Below, one piece after another: positions 54,425 to 63,707 of a DNA stretch of 64,000 nt. The stretch's first letter is position 1; each line of letters opens with the position of its first letter. Where the stretch lies: NCBI RefSeq assembly GCF_008107695.1, contig NZ_VIRG01000053.1, positions 310,001 through 374,000 of the forward strand, written 5' to 3'. Made by a program: the position numbers and the translations under genes. A model generated the notes under the pieces. The model was not told where the DNA came from, made no database searches, and saw nothing but the letters and a program-made list of their open reading frames with translations. This stretch comes from Stappia sp. BW2. Its GTDB lineage: Bacteria > Pseudomonadota > Alphaproteobacteria > Rhizobiales > Stappiaceae.

Positions 54425-56374
54425 TCAGCCCCAGCCGAACGTTGCAATCAGCAATGTGAGGCCCAGCAGGAAGACAATGGTTGCCCCGGCGATCTCGATC
54501 GTCCGGTGCACCTTGCGCGCCATCGGGCTGCCTTCGCCGAATATCCGCACGGCAAGCTCCTTGGCCCCGACCGCCATGCCCGCAAGCAGGGAAACGGTGA
54601 TGCCGGTTCCGACCGCCATCGCCAGAGTGGAAGCAATGCCCGCGGCAATCATGCCCTGGGAAAGAGCAAAGACCAGAACCACGAGCGCGCCGGTACAGGG
54701 CCGCAGCCCCACCGCGAAAATGATCGACACCGCCCGGCCAAGGGTAATCCGGCCTTCCAGCATGTCCGGTGTCGGCGCATGGGCATGACCACAGCTCGCA
54801 CAGACGCCATCGGCACCGATTTCGTGGTGATGGTCATGGTGATGATGATCGTGACCGTGGTGGTGGTGGTGATCATGGCCGTGGTGACCGGCAGCCCCGG
54901 CAACAGCGAACTGCGAACCCGAAAGCCGCGCGGCCATGCTGACCGCAAGGGGACGGAGCGCTTTCTGCCACAACAGCCAGCCCCCCAGACCTGTGATGAG
55001 CAAATAGGAACCGATTTCAAACCACCGCGCCGTATCCTGGATCGCGATGCTGGTGAGATTGAAGATAGCAGCCAGTCCACCGACAAGCAGAATTGCGGTC
55101 ACCGCCTGTGCGAAGGCCGAAGCAAACGAGAGAACAATCCCCTTGCGAAGGGTCTCGTTGTTGGCAACCACATAGGAAGTGATGATCGCCTTGCCATGCC
55201 CCGGGCCGGCCGCATGGAAAATGCCATAGGCGAAGGAAATCCCCATCAGCAGCCAGGCCGCATGCGGATTGCTGCGGAAGGACCTGAGGCTTGAGACCAG
55301 CGCCTGATAGAACTCTTTCTGCTTGACCGCAATCGTCCCGAAAATCGTGTCGAGCAAGCCGGCCTTCGGCGCCGCCGCCTGTTGTTCTGCCGGTTTTGCC
55401 GTGTCGAGCGCGGCCGTGATTGCGGCATGCCCATCACTTGGCGCGCTGGCGGTGGTCTCCGTGGAGGTGGATGGCGTGGTTGTAGTGGTAGAAGAAGCCG
55501 TTGAAGCAGCGTCCGGTGTCACCGATTGCGGCTTGTCCGGTGTGTCTGGCGAGGTGGTCGCGGCCGCAACTGCATCGCCGCAGGCAACCAGCATCTGGTT
55601 GACCTGGGTAGCGGCGACGGACTGTAGCTCGGGCGGCAGGTCTCTCTGATCGGCGCCGATCTGCGCAAGCGCATAAGCTTCGGCATCATCCAGCGGTGGC
55701 GGCTCCTTGCGGCTCACATGGCAGGTGCCGGGTGCGTTTTTCGTTCCCAGGGCGTCATCGCCATCACTGAAGCGAAAATCGACATAATAAGTCGGATCAT
55801 AGACGTCGAGCGTGATCAGGTTCTTGGCATCGCTGGGCTGTTTGAACGGCAAGGTGAAATGCAGTTCCAGCAGGTTCACGTCTTCCGGCATGGAGCCGCC
55901 GTTCATACGGACATCTTCTTCCATCGCCTCGAAGTCCTCGGGTTTCATCACCCAATAGTCCTTGAGGGGAACCGTGACCACTTCCAGCCAATAGTCCGTC
56001 GGAGCGTCGAAATCGAATTCGTCACGCGTGTTGTCGCCGAACGTGAAATAGCCGTAGTCGGCCATGCTTTCCACATTCACCTTCGCCAGTTCACTCAGCT
56101 CCTCGCGGGAGTAGTGACCGTCGCCATCCTTGTCGAAGCCCTGGATTGCAAATGCGGTAAAGGCATCGTCGAAACGAAACACCTGCTGAAGAGCGACCGC
56201 CTGGCCGGCATCGTCGAACACCAGCTTGCTCCTGGCCTCCACGAAGACATGCGGATGCGCGCTGGCGCTCGCGACAGCCCCCATCAACAATCCCAGTGCG
56301 AGCAGAAAACGGCGAGAGGCCGCAGGTAAAACCTTGGCCGTGAAGGCGGAGAGCAAGCGCAACGGGATCACCAC
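54425..56374 (-). CDS. DUF1007-NicO fusion, probable metal (Ni/Co/Zn) transport protein
   Basis: The 649-residue protein fuses two modules often encoded separately. Residues about 35-270 are DUF1007, a periplasmic domain after a signal peptide (HPHVFVEARSKLVFDDAGQA), with an EF-hand-like loop at residues 81-92 (DKDGDGHYSREE). A Thr/Ser/Pro/Ala linker spans about 270-335. From about 365 follows a NicO/RcnA-type transporter with GIFHAAGPGHGKAIITSYVV, GLRPCTGALVVLVFALSQGM and a cytoplasmic His-rich loop at about 497-517 followed by CASCGHAH. The start is a weakly supported GTG at 56374; a second GTG follows directly. A palindrome touches the start. Confidence 0.9.
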   Translation of the reverse strand: MVIPLRLLSAFTAKVLPAASRRFLLALGLLMGAVASASAHPHVFVEARSKLVFDDAGQAVALQQVFRFDDAFTAFAIQGFDKDGDGHYSREELSELAKVNVESMADYGYFTFGDNTRDEFDFDAPTDYWLEVVTVPLKDYWVMKPEDFEAMEEDVRMNGGSMPEDVNLLELHFTLPFKQPSDAKNLITLDVYDPTYYVDFRFSDGDDALGTKNAPGTCHVSRKEPPPLDDAEAYALAQIGADQRDLPPELQSVAATQVNQMLVACGDAVAAATTSPDTPDKPQSVTPDAASTASSTTTTTPSTSTETTASAPSDGHAAITAALDTAKPAEQQAAAPKAGLLDTIFGTIAVKQKEFYQALVSSLRSFRSNPHAAWLLMGISFAYGIFHAAGPGHGKAIITSYVVANNETLRKGIVLSFASAFAQAVTAILLVGGLAAIFNLTSIAIQDTARWFEIGSYLLITGLGGWLLWQKALRPLAVSMAARLSGSQFAVAGAAGHHGHDHHHHHGHDHHHHDHHHEIGADGVCASCGHAHAPTPDMLEGRITLGRAVSIIFAVGLRPCTGALVVLVFALSQGMIAAGIASTLAMAVGTGITVSLLAGMAVGAKELAVRIFGEGSPMARKVHRTIEIAGATIVFLLGLTLLIATFGWG

Positions 56375-56381
56375 TTAGCAG

Positions 56382-56398
56382 ATGTAATAAGTTTACAT
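56382..56398. promoter_or_regulatory. operator-like palindrome at the DUF1007-NicO start
   Basis: ATGTAA at 56382-56387 and TTACAT at 56393-56398 form a perfect 6-bp inverted repeat with a 5-base centre, 8 bases upstream of the GTG start codon. The arms resemble AT-rich Fur/Zur-type sites in size and composition but do not match a full consensus I know. Confidence 0.4.
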
Positions 56399-56611
56399 GA
56401 CATGCAGTGAGGGTGTTTGACCAGAGAAGACGGCAGGAAGATGACCGCGACTCTTTCGCAGCGCAATACGCGCTGGGAAAGAATTTCACAGTTAACCTCA
56501 CTTTGAGGAATGTTCATGCTCAAAGCATGGTTTTGATCGAAAAATACAAGACAATATTTCGGACTTTTCGCCCAAAATATTCACAACAATAACTCAACGA
56601 TCGAACCAGCC

Positions 56612-57685
56612 ATGAACGCCTTGCATAAATCAGTTGATCACAGCGCCGTCTTCGACCATCCCGAAATGGGTGATCACGAAGACATTGTTTTTGTTCAGGA
56701 CAAGGCCACTGGCCTCAAGGCCATCATCGCCGTCCACGACACCACGCTTGGTCCGGCTCTTGGCGGCTGCCGCGTCTGGCCCTACGAACATCCTGCAGAT
56801 GCCCTTATGGACGCCCTGCGCCTGTCCCGCGGCATGACCTACAAGAACGCTCTCGCAGGCCTCGATCTTGGCGGCGGCAAGGCCGTCATCATTGCGGACC
56901 CGCGACGTGACAAATCCGAGGCGTTGATGGAAGCATTCGGCCGTCATGTGGAGCGCCTGTCCGGCACCTACATCACCGCGGAAGATGTCGGCGTATCACC
57001 GGATGACATGGAAGCCGTCGCCCGTCAGACCGAACATGTCCGTGGTACAAAGGCGACCGGCCTTGGCGATCCGTCCCCCTACACGGCCCTCGGTGTTTTC
57101 GAAGGTATCAAGGCATCCGCCAAATTCGTTTTTGGCAGCAGCGATCTTTCCGGCAAGACCGTTTCCGTGCAAGGCCTTGGCCATGTTGGATTTGACGTAG
57201 CTCGCCAGCTTCACGAAGCCGGCGCAAGGCTCATCGTTTCCGACATTCACGCACCGGCCGTGCTGCGCGCCATCGATGCCTTCGGCGCCACCGCCGTCGA
57301 TCCGGCAGAAGCGCATATGGTTGAGGCAGACATCTTTGTGCCGTGCGCTCTTGGAGCGGGATTGAATGCCCGCACTGTTCCGCAAATCCAGGCGAAGATC
57401 GTTGCAGGTGCAGCAAACAACCAGCTGCAGACCCCGGCTGATGGCGTTGCGCTGAAAAAACGCGGCATCCTCTACGCTCCGGATTATGCCATCAATGCCG
57501 GAGGTGTCATCTCCATCGCGCTGGCAACCGCGAACAGCGGCGACAACATTGTCCGGGACAAAACCATCGCGATCGGGGAAACACTGGCAAGGATCTTCGA
57601 CCGCGCAGCGCAAGAAGGCACCACGCCGGAACATGTGGCAGACACAATGGCCGAAGAACGTCTGGCGAAAGCAATGGCAGCCTGA
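56612..57685 (+). CDS. ldh: leucine dehydrogenase / Glu-Leu-Phe-Val dehydrogenase
   Basis: The 357-residue enzyme oxidatively deaminates leucine and other branched-chain amino acids with NAD+. Visible are the substrate motif GPALGGCRVWPYEHPADAL, the catalytic Lys in MTYKNALAGLDLGGGKAVI, AEDVGVSPDDMEAV, the nucleotide-binding VSVQGLGHVGFDVARQLHEA and GAANNQLQTPADG. The GGGK and Lys-Asp features match leucine rather than glutamate dehydrogenases, and length is right. It is monocistronic, ending at a strong hairpin. A palindrome-rich upstream stretch between 56399 and 56611 may hold an Lrp-type site, but none is clear. Confidence 0.92.
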   Translation: MNALHKSVDHSAVFDHPEMGDHEDIVFVQDKATGLKAIIAVHDTTLGPALGGCRVWPYEHPADALMDALRLSRGMTYKNALAGLDLGGGKAVIIADPRRDKSEALMEAFGRHVERLSGTYITAEDVGVSPDDMEAVARQTEHVRGTKATGLGDPSPYTALGVFEGIKASAKFVFGSSDLSGKTVSVQGLGHVGFDVARQLHEAGARLIVSDIHAPAVLRAIDAFGATAVDPAEAHMVEADIFVPCALGAGLNARTVPQIQAKIVAGAANNQLQTPADGVALKKRGILYAPDYAINAGGVISIALATANSGDNIVRDKTIAIGETLARIFDRAAQEGTTPEHVADTMAEERLAKAMAA

Positions 57686-57700
57686 TTGCGCCGCTGACAT

Positions 57701-57733
57701 CCTTCAATGGCGGACACAAGTCGCCATTGAAGG
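57701..57733 (+). terminator. hairpin terminator between ldh and tetR
   Basis: CCTTCAATGGCG at 57701-57712 pairs perfectly over 12 bp with CGCCATTGAAGG at 57722-57733 around a 9-base loop. The T run after it is weak. It lies between convergent genes. Confidence 0.7.
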
Positions 57734-57810
57734 GTTGCTTCGTTTACCGGCCTTGAATGATCGGAATTTTTTCGGAAACGCAGAAACAAGCACCTCAAAT
57801 CCTGAAGGCT

Positions 57811-58350
57811 TCAGGAGAACTGGCTCTCGTTCGAGGCTTTGAACATCTGCTTCACAAGGACTTTCGCGTCTTCCACGGCCAATTCTCCCATTTCCGCATA
57901 GCAGGCCGTGACGCCTTCATGCAGCAGGTAGAGCCGCGAGGCGAAGCTTTCCTGCCCGCTCAACTCGCCGAAGAATTGCAGAAGCTCACCCTTGTGCCGC
58001 TTGACCATTGTCGCGATTTCGGTGCTGTCGGGACTGGCTGCCAGAGCTTGACGAAACATGCATTCCTTGCCTGCAGTCATGCGCATCCAGCCCCCAAGCT
58101 TGTCGAACAGCTGAACGGCTGCCTCCAGTCCGGGAGAGCTTACACCTTCGCGCACATAGGACAGATACCGCCTGTGCCGGTATTCAAGCGCTCCCAGCAC
58201 CATGGCTTCTCGCGAGGGAAAATGACGATAAAGCGTGCGCATGCTGACACCGGCGCCGGCCCGGAGCTCGGGAACGCTCGGTTCGGCGAACCCGCGGCTC
58301 CAGAAGACTTCTTCCAGACGAGCGGCAATGTGTTCCTGCGCGTTTTCCAT
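57811..58350 (-). CDS. TetR-family transcriptional regulator
   Basis: The 179-residue protein has the TetR N-terminal helix-turn-helix (EEVFWSRGFAEPSVPELRAG, AGVSMRTLYRHFPSREAMVL) and an all-helical ligand domain (YLSYVREGVSSPGLEAAVQL, FGELSGQESFASRLYLLHEG). The ATG at 58350 gives MENAQEHIAARLEEVF, a normal length start; the frame is open to 58398. Ligand and targets are unknown. Confidence 0.88.
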   Translation of the reverse strand: MENAQEHIAARLEEVFWSRGFAEPSVPELRAGAGVSMRTLYRHFPSREAMVLGALEYRHRRYLSYVREGVSSPGLEAAVQLFDKLGGWMRMTAGKECMFRQALAASPDSTEIATMVKRHKGELLQFFGELSGQESFASRLYLLHEGVTACYAEMGELAVEDAKVLVKQMFKASNESQFS

Positions 58351-58545
58351 GAGTAAGTCTTGGGATTTACATACCGCTTTTGCAAGGAAAACCTTCACCT
58401 AAAGGTAATCTAAGTAATTTCCCGTAAGCGAAAAATGAAAGTAATTTTCGAAACTTAATCGTCAAGTAAAGTACAAATTATCAGAAACGTTATGACAGCA
58501 ATGATTTTCGATCGTTTTCAAATTAATTCACATGATTAAAAAATT

Positions 58546-59445
58546 TCAAACGCCATTTTGGCCGGACGAATACCATTCAAGCAAAAAATCAACAAAGGCC
58601 CGCACCTTTGCACTTAGATGCCGTCGATGCGGATACACTGCATAAATACCACGCATCGGCTCTTCATAGGCCTCAAGAAGCAGAACCAGTCTGCCGTCGC
58701 GAATTTCCCTGGAGACGAAAAACAACGGCGTCCGCAGAAAACCAAGGTTACAGAGCGCCGCCTCTCGTGCCGCCGCGGCACTGTTGACTTCCAGCGGGCC
58801 CTTGACCGCAACCGAGGTGCGCTCCCCGCTCGTGTGGAACACCCAGTTCTGCTTGTAGCGATAGTTCGTGTCGATGATACAGGGCCGCGAGGAGAGATCG
58901 GCAGGCACGTTGGGTGCACCATAGGTCTCTATGGTCTTGGGCGTGGCACAAACTACGGTGCGGAAGGGCGCGATCTTTCGGGCAATCAGGCTGGAATCCT
59001 CCAGCTGCGCGACCCGAACGGCAAGATCGAAGCCTTCCTCCACAAGGTCGACAAAGCGGTCTTCCAGCCGGAGATCCAGGTTGATCTCCGGATAGCGGAC
59101 AAGAAATTCCATCATGGCCTGGTTCAAAAGGTCGTCGCCCATCGAACGCGGCGCCGATACGCGCAACCGGCCACGCACTTCCTGATGCGAGGACTGAACG
59201 GACGCTTGCAGATCATCGATCCGCTGCAGGATATCCGTTGCTTCCTTGTAATAGACCTCCCCGACTTCGGTGAGGGATACCTGACGCGTGGTCCTGTTCA
59301 ACAGACGCACGCCCAATTCGTCTTCCAGTTCACCCACATATTTGGAAACCAGCGCCTTGGACCGCCCCATTTCACGGGCCGCTGCGGAAAATCCGTTTGA
59401 ATCGACAACTTGAATGAAGCAGCGCATCCGCGTGATTGCGTCCAT
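58546..59445 (-). CDS. LysR-family transcriptional regulator
   Basis: The 299-residue protein starts with the LysR helix-turn-helix (RMRCFIQVVDSNGFSAAARE, MGRSKALVSKYVGELEDELG, VRLLNRTTRQVSLTEVGEVY) and continues with a LysR substrate domain (RGRLRVSAPRSMGDDLLNQA, VEEGFDLAVRVAQLEDSSLI). It fits the large DsdC/CrgA-like subgroup. It stands alone; no divergent target is obvious. Ligand unknown. Confidence 0.93.
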   Translation of the reverse strand: MDAITRMRCFIQVVDSNGFSAAAREMGRSKALVSKYVGELEDELGVRLLNRTTRQVSLTEVGEVYYKEATDILQRIDDLQASVQSSHQEVRGRLRVSAPRSMGDDLLNQAMMEFLVRYPEINLDLRLEDRFVDLVEEGFDLAVRVAQLEDSSLIARKIAPFRTVVCATPKTIETYGAPNVPADLSSRPCIIDTNYRYKQNWVFHTSGERTSVAVKGPLEVNSAAAAREAALCNLGFLRTPLFFVSREIRDGRLVLLLEAYEEPMRGIYAVYPHRRHLSAKVRAFVDFLLEWYSSGQNGV

Positions 59446-59510
59446 CCGGCATCCTTCCCGTTCGGGCCATTCCGAAGACCCTGATTAGCGTATTTTACAG
59501 CGGACGGTCA

Positions 59511-59535
59511 AAATTCTCGCCGGGCGAGACCCGGC
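59511..59535 (-). terminator. terminator of the cobW-WD40-DUF2937 operon
   Basis: On the minus strand GCCGGG, a 5-base loop and CCCGGC (59519-59535) form a 6-bp stem followed by GAGAATTTTG, 7 bases past the DUF2937 stop codon. Confidence 0.65.
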
Positions 59536-59541
59536 AAACGA

Positions 59542-60042
59542 TCAGTTCCGGACGGGCCTTGCGCGGCGGCCGAGACGGGCCGCACCGATCAGAAGGCGCA
59601 TGACCAGAAACCCGCCAAGCGCCCCGGTCCCGGCACTGGCAAATCCGGCTGGCGTCACCGGCACGGCCGGCTCGAAGTCTTCCGCAGTTGCCTGCGCCAG
59701 TGTTGGATCGAAGCCGCGCGCGAAAATGACCATACGATCCAGCGGCCCGGCTGTTTCCAGCTCCTCACGCTGCAACTTCAGCCGGCTCAGGCGGATTTCC
59801 GCATTCAGCATGCTGTCGCCGCGCGATCTGATGAAAGGATCCTCGGAGGATTTCTGGCGCGCAATGGCTTCTGCCGGTGTCAGCCCGTAAAGAGCGGCAT
59901 CCCGGTTGAAGTCTGCAAGTATTTCTTCTAGAGCATCGATAGCCCCGCCAAGCCGCTGGCGGTATTGCTGCGTGAACTCCGGCAACTGGGACGTTGCGGT
60001 TCCACTCAGCAACATGACGATCAGCATCATGATACGTGCCAT
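59542..60042 (-). CDS. DUF2937 family membrane protein
   Basis: The 166-residue protein resembles DUF2937: an N-terminal hydrophobic start (MARIMMLIVMLLSGTATSQL) right before PEFTQQYRQRLGGAIDALEE, a helical middle and a C-terminal hydrophobic segment (GFASAGTGALGGFLVMRLLI) before a basic end. It has no known role. It begins 35 bases after the WD40-type gene on the same strand. Confidence 0.8.
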   Translation of the reverse strand: MARIMMLIVMLLSGTATSQLPEFTQQYRQRLGGAIDALEEILADFNRDAALYGLTPAEAIARQKSSEDPFIRSRGDSMLNAEIRLSRLKLQREELETAGPLDRMVIFARGFDPTLAQATAEDFEPAVPVTPAGFASAGTGALGGFLVMRLLIGAARLGRRARPVRN

Positions 60043-60077
60043 CGGATGTCAGGACCTCCCTTGCCCGTCCCTGGCGA

Positions 60078-61055
60078 TCAGTCCTGCAGACTGATAATCC
60101 CCGCTTCCGCGGTTTCCGTTCCAAAGACCAGCCGAACTCCATCCGCGTCCCAGGCCATGGTCGACACCGGGCCCAGGCCCGGTCGACGCAGCAGCACCTC
60201 GGCATTGTCCTCGAACCGGCACATCAGGATCATTCCGTCCTGATAGCCGACCGCGACAACATCTTCCTTCGGATGGCAGACAACGGCACTGACAAGGCTG
60301 TCGCTCCGGGTCCCCAACTGCAAGGGCGCCTGCCCCATGGGGCCGGTCTTGCCGAAGAACGGCCAGAGGATCGCGGCATTGGCACCGGACGTTGCCAGAT
60401 ACCGTCCCTTGACCGACCAGCTGAACGATTTGACCTTGGCCGGGTAGCCCGTCATGCGCATGTCCTGGCTGTCCGACAGGCGCCAGCCGTGCAAGGCGTT
60501 TTCCTGCATCGCGGACACAACATACTTGCCGTCGGGCGAGAAACTCACGCCCAGATGCGCGCCCTTCCAGCTCAGGTCGACCGGCGCTCCATCGGTACCG
60601 GCCCACCAGAGCGTTACGCCATCGTAGCGCGCGACCGCGAGCCGCATGCCCTTGGGTGCAAAGGCCAGGCCGCCAACGGCCCGTTCGTGCGCGAATTCCT
60701 TTTCCTGCCCATCGGCAAACCGAACCCAGGCTGTCCGTCCGCTGGCAAAGGCCAGCGCACCGGAGGGTCCGGCGGCAATCAGGTCGATCCACTTGCGCGG
60801 CCGCTCGGCAACGCATTCGCTGGACCCGTCCAACGAATTCAGAAAGATACAGCCGTCGTCGCCGGAGGTGATCAATCCCTTTCCGTCGACAGTCGGCTCA
60901 GCCGCCAGAAGCCCCGCCTTGTGAGGTCTCAGTTTTGTTTCGCCCTGCCCGGAAAGGACGATGTCGCCTTCTCCGGACGCAAAAAAGGCGGTGTCTTTCA
61001 GATAGCCGGCGCGGACGACGTAGCCATCCACCTCAACGGGAGCAACTGTCGGCAA
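60078..61055 (-). CDS. WD40-repeat (beta-propeller) protein
   Basis: The 325-residue protein is built of repeated beta-propeller blades (VSFSPDGKYVVSAMQENALH, WSVKGRYLATSGANAAILWP, VVCHPKEDVVAVGYQDGMIL, MAWDADGVRLVFGTETAEAG) with the GH...W/D patterns partly degenerate. No signal peptide is seen, so it is cytoplasmic. It follows the cobW-type gene after 12 bases, implying cotranscription. Similar WD40/CobW neighbours occur in alphaproteobacteria; a scaffold or target role is inferred only. Confidence 0.87.
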   Translation of the reverse strand: MPTVAPVEVDGYVVRAGYLKDTAFFASGEGDIVLSGQGETKLRPHKAGLLAAEPTVDGKGLITSGDDGCIFLNSLDGSSECVAERPRKWIDLIAAGPSGALAFASGRTAWVRFADGQEKEFAHERAVGGLAFAPKGMRLAVARYDGVTLWWAGTDGAPVDLSWKGAHLGVSFSPDGKYVVSAMQENALHGWRLSDSQDMRMTGYPAKVKSFSWSVKGRYLATSGANAAILWPFFGKTGPMGQAPLQLGTRSDSLVSAVVCHPKEDVVAVGYQDGMILMCRFEDNAEVLLRRPGLGPVSTMAWDADGVRLVFGTETAEAGIISLQD

Positions 61056-61067
61056 GTGTCTTCTTCC

Positions 61068-62144
61068 TTATTGTGCAACGCAGGCCTGGAAACTGTCTTT
61101 CAGAACTTCCCAGTTAAGATCCCGGCCAATGAACACCAGACGGCTTTCGCGCGGCTCATCGTCTTTCCAGTCACGCTGATGATCGCCTTCAACAATCATG
61201 TGAACGCCCTGAATGACATAACGTTGCGGATCGCCCTTGAAGGCAAGGATGCCTTTCATGCGCAGAATGTTCGGACCCTGAATCTGCGTCACCTGATTGA
61301 CCCAGGGGAAGAACATATTGGGGTCGAGATCGCCCGCCTTCAGGGAAATGCTCTTCACCGAATGGGGGTCTTCATCGTGATGATGGTGCCCGTGATCATG
61401 ACCATGCCCGTGATGATGATCATGGTCATGATGGTGGTGGTCGTGGTCGCAATCGGGTCCGCATTCATCGGCATGGTGGCCATGCTCCAGAAAATGCGGA
61501 TCGAGCGACAGGATCCGATCGAGATCGAACGCCCCCCGGTCGAGCACCTTGGCGATGTCGATACTGCAACGCTCGCTCCGGTGAAGCACGGCATACGGAT
61601 TGATCGAGCGGATGCGCGCCTCGACAGTGGCCAGTTCTTCGGCCGATACGAGATCGGTCTTGTTGATCAGAATCACATCGGCAAAGGCGATCTGGTCTTC
61701 GGCCTCTCCGGTGTCTTCCAGCCGCTGGAGGACATGACGGGCATCGACCACGGCAACGACCGCGTCGAGTTTCGCGGAGGCGCGGACATCGTCATCCATG
61801 AAGAACGTCTGCGCGACGGGGGCCGGATCGGCAACGCCGGTGGTCTCGACGATGATCGCGTCAAAGGCATTCTTGCGCTTCATCAGGTTCTGCACCGTGC
61901 GAATGAGATCGCCCCGCACCGTGCAGCAGATGCAGCCGTTGTTCATTTCGAAGATTTCTTCATCGGATTCGACAAGCAAATCGTTGTCGATGCCGACTTC
62001 GCCAAATTCATTGACGATAACGGCGTACCGCTGACCATGATTTTCGGTCAGGATGCGGTTGAGAAGGGTGGTCTTGCCGGCCCCCAGATATCCCGTCAAC
62101 ACGGTAACGGGAATCTGTGCCTGGCTGTCCTGGGTCGCAGTCAT
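61068..62144 (-). CDS. CobW/COG0523 GTP-binding metal chaperone
   Basis: The 358-residue P-loop GTPase has Walker [17 protein letters not shown], the metal motif CICC (residues 71-74, in [13 protein letters not shown]), ETTGVADP, the NKTD guanine-specificity motif and a C-terminal CobW_C domain. A His/Asp-rich loop of about 40 residues (around residues 220-260) contains many His pairs, typical of zinc-handling members. Such proteins hand metal to client enzymes, often under zinc shortage. AGGAAAG precedes the ATG at 62144; the frame is open to 62444 but unsupported. I saw no convincing Zur box upstream. Confidence 0.93.
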   Translation of the reverse strand: MTATQDSQAQIPVTVLTGYLGAGKTTLLNRILTENHGQRYAVIVNEFGEVGIDNDLLVESDEEIFEMNNGCICCTVRGDLIRTVQNLMKRKNAFDAIIVETTGVADPAPVAQTFFMDDDVRASAKLDAVVAVVDARHVLQRLEDTGEAEDQIAFADVILINKTDLVSAEELATVEARIRSINPYAVLHRSERCSIDIAKVLDRGAFDLDRILSLDPHFLEHGHHADECGPDCDHDHHHHDHDHHHGHGHDHGHHHHDEDPHSVKSISLKAGDLDPNMFFPWVNQVTQIQGPNILRMKGILAFKGDPQRYVIQGVHMIVEGDHQRDWKDDEPRESRLVFIGRDLNWEVLKDSFQACVAQ

Positions 62145-62374
62145 TGCGCGCTTTCCTGGCAGGAGATGAAGGGTCGCCCGCCGGTTAGCGGGCCGCTTGG
62201 GCGGGAATATAAGCATTTCACCGACGTATTGGGAGTGCGCCAGGGAAATTTCCCTCAACTGCGCAAGCCTGTGGACACTCGCCCGAACGTTTTGTCCGTT
62301 GTTCAGCCTTTTCAAATCCTTGTCTGCCGCATTAACGTCGCCGGCAGGAAACGCGCACAGGCATGGAGGCCGAA

Positions 62375-63556
62375 ATGCTGCACACGATTGGCGGATTTGA
62401 CCGGATCGGCGAGGAAAATGCGTTTGCCGTGCTGGCGCGGGCAACGCAACTGGCCGAACAGGGACGCGACATCATCAATCTGGGCATCGGTCAGCCGGAT
62501 TTCAAAACACCGGATCACATCGTGGAAGCGGCCATCAAGGCCCTGCGTGACGGTCAGCACGGCTACACGCCCGCAACGGGCATAGCGCCCTTGCGTGAAG
62601 CGGTTTGCGCCGACCTGCTGAAACGTCACGGAGTGGAGACCGACCCCGGCAACGTTCTGATCGTTCCGGGCGGCAAGGTCACCATGTTCATGGCGATCCT
62701 GATGTTTGGCGAACCGGGCACCGAAATTCTCTATCCCGATCCGGGCTTCCCGATCTACCGCTCGATGATCGAGTTCACCGGCGCCCGTCCCGTGCCGGTT
62801 CCGATCCGCGAGGAAAATGACTTTGCCTTTTCTGCCGAAGAAACGCTTTCGCTCATCAACGACAAGACGCGGCTTCTCATTTTGAATTCTCCGGCCAATC
62901 CCACGGGAGGCGTCACGCCACGAGCGGAGATCGAAAAACTCGTTGCCGGACTTGAACGGTTTCCCGATGTTGCCGTTCTCTCGGACGAAATTTATTCGCA
63001 AATGACCTACGACGGCATGGAGCACGTGTCTTTGCTCGGCTTTCCGTCGCTGCGCGACCGGCTCATCCTGCTCGACGGCTGGTCCAAGACCTACGCCATG
63101 ACCGGCTGGCGCATGGGATTTTCCCTCTGGCCCGACGGCCTGATCGACAAGGCGCGCAAACTGGCGGTCAACGCCTGGTCCTGCGTCAACGCACCGGCCC
63201 AGTTCGGTGCCCTTGCCGCACTCACCGGACCACAAACGGCTGTCGCCGACATGGTTCGGGAATTCGACGGCCGACGCAAGGTAACGGTTGACGGTCTCAA
63301 TGCCATCGAAGGCATTTCCTGCCGTGTCCCACTTGGGGCCTTTTACGCCTTCCCGAATATCGGCAAGACAGGCTGGAAGGCCAAGGAACTTGCGTCTGCC
63401 CTGCTGGAAGAAGCTGGCGTTGCAGTCATTGGCGGCCCCGACTTTGGCGTATTGGGCGAAGGATATATCAGACTGTCTTACGCGAATTCGACCGAAAACA
63501 TCCGTGATGCGCTTGGACGGATCGAAACATTCCTTCACGGAAACCGAGAGTCCTGA
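62375..63556 (+). CDS. class-I/II pyridoxal-phosphate aminotransferase
   Basis: The 393-residue enzyme is a fold-type I aminotransferase of the aspartate/LL-DAP group: [75 protein letters not shown], the Schiff-base lysine in [17 protein letters not shown], and [12 protein letters not shown] with the substrate Arg. The amino donor cannot be told. The ATG at 62375 is preferred because GGAGG lies at 62366-62370; an ATG at 62363 overlaps that site. Confidence 0.9.
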   Translation: MLHTIGGFDRIGEENAFAVLARATQLAEQGRDIINLGIGQPDFKTPDHIVEAAIKALRDGQHGYTPATGIAPLREAVCADLLKRHGVETDPGNVLIVPGGKVTMFMAILMFGEPGTEILYPDPGFPIYRSMIEFTGARPVPVPIREENDFAFSAEETLSLINDKTRLLILNSPANPTGGVTPRAEIEKLVAGLERFPDVAVLSDEIYSQMTYDGMEHVSLLGFPSLRDRLILLDGWSKTYAMTGWRMGFSLWPDGLIDKARKLAVNAWSCVNAPAQFGALAALTGPQTAVADMVREFDGRRKVTVDGLNAIEGISCRVPLGAFYAFPNIGKTGWKAKELASALLEEAGVAVIGGPDFGVLGEGYIRLSYANSTENIRDALGRIETFLHGNRES

Positions 63557-63707
63557 TTTCTCGGAAAAATTACGGATCAACTGCCTCATCAAAGGTTAAC
63601 AAGAACGCTTTCTTCAGGGTGTCTTCACTCACGTATCCCTTTTATTAAACTTTTATTGCGTTGAATGGCCTTCAGGCCCGCGCAATGGCAAGAAAACGGG
63701 GACGCAT

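Noticed and set aside
54840-54900. Apparent CAT-rich repeat in the DUF1007-NicO gene
   Set aside because: It is simply the codons of the His-rich loop, not an independent repeat element; the same applies near 61380-61450 in the CobW gene.
60036-62585. Open frame of 849 codons antisense to the WD40 and CobW genes
   Set aside because: It spans two well-supported opposite-strand genes and their spacer, with low-complexity Met/Val runs mirroring the His-rich loop; a shadow.
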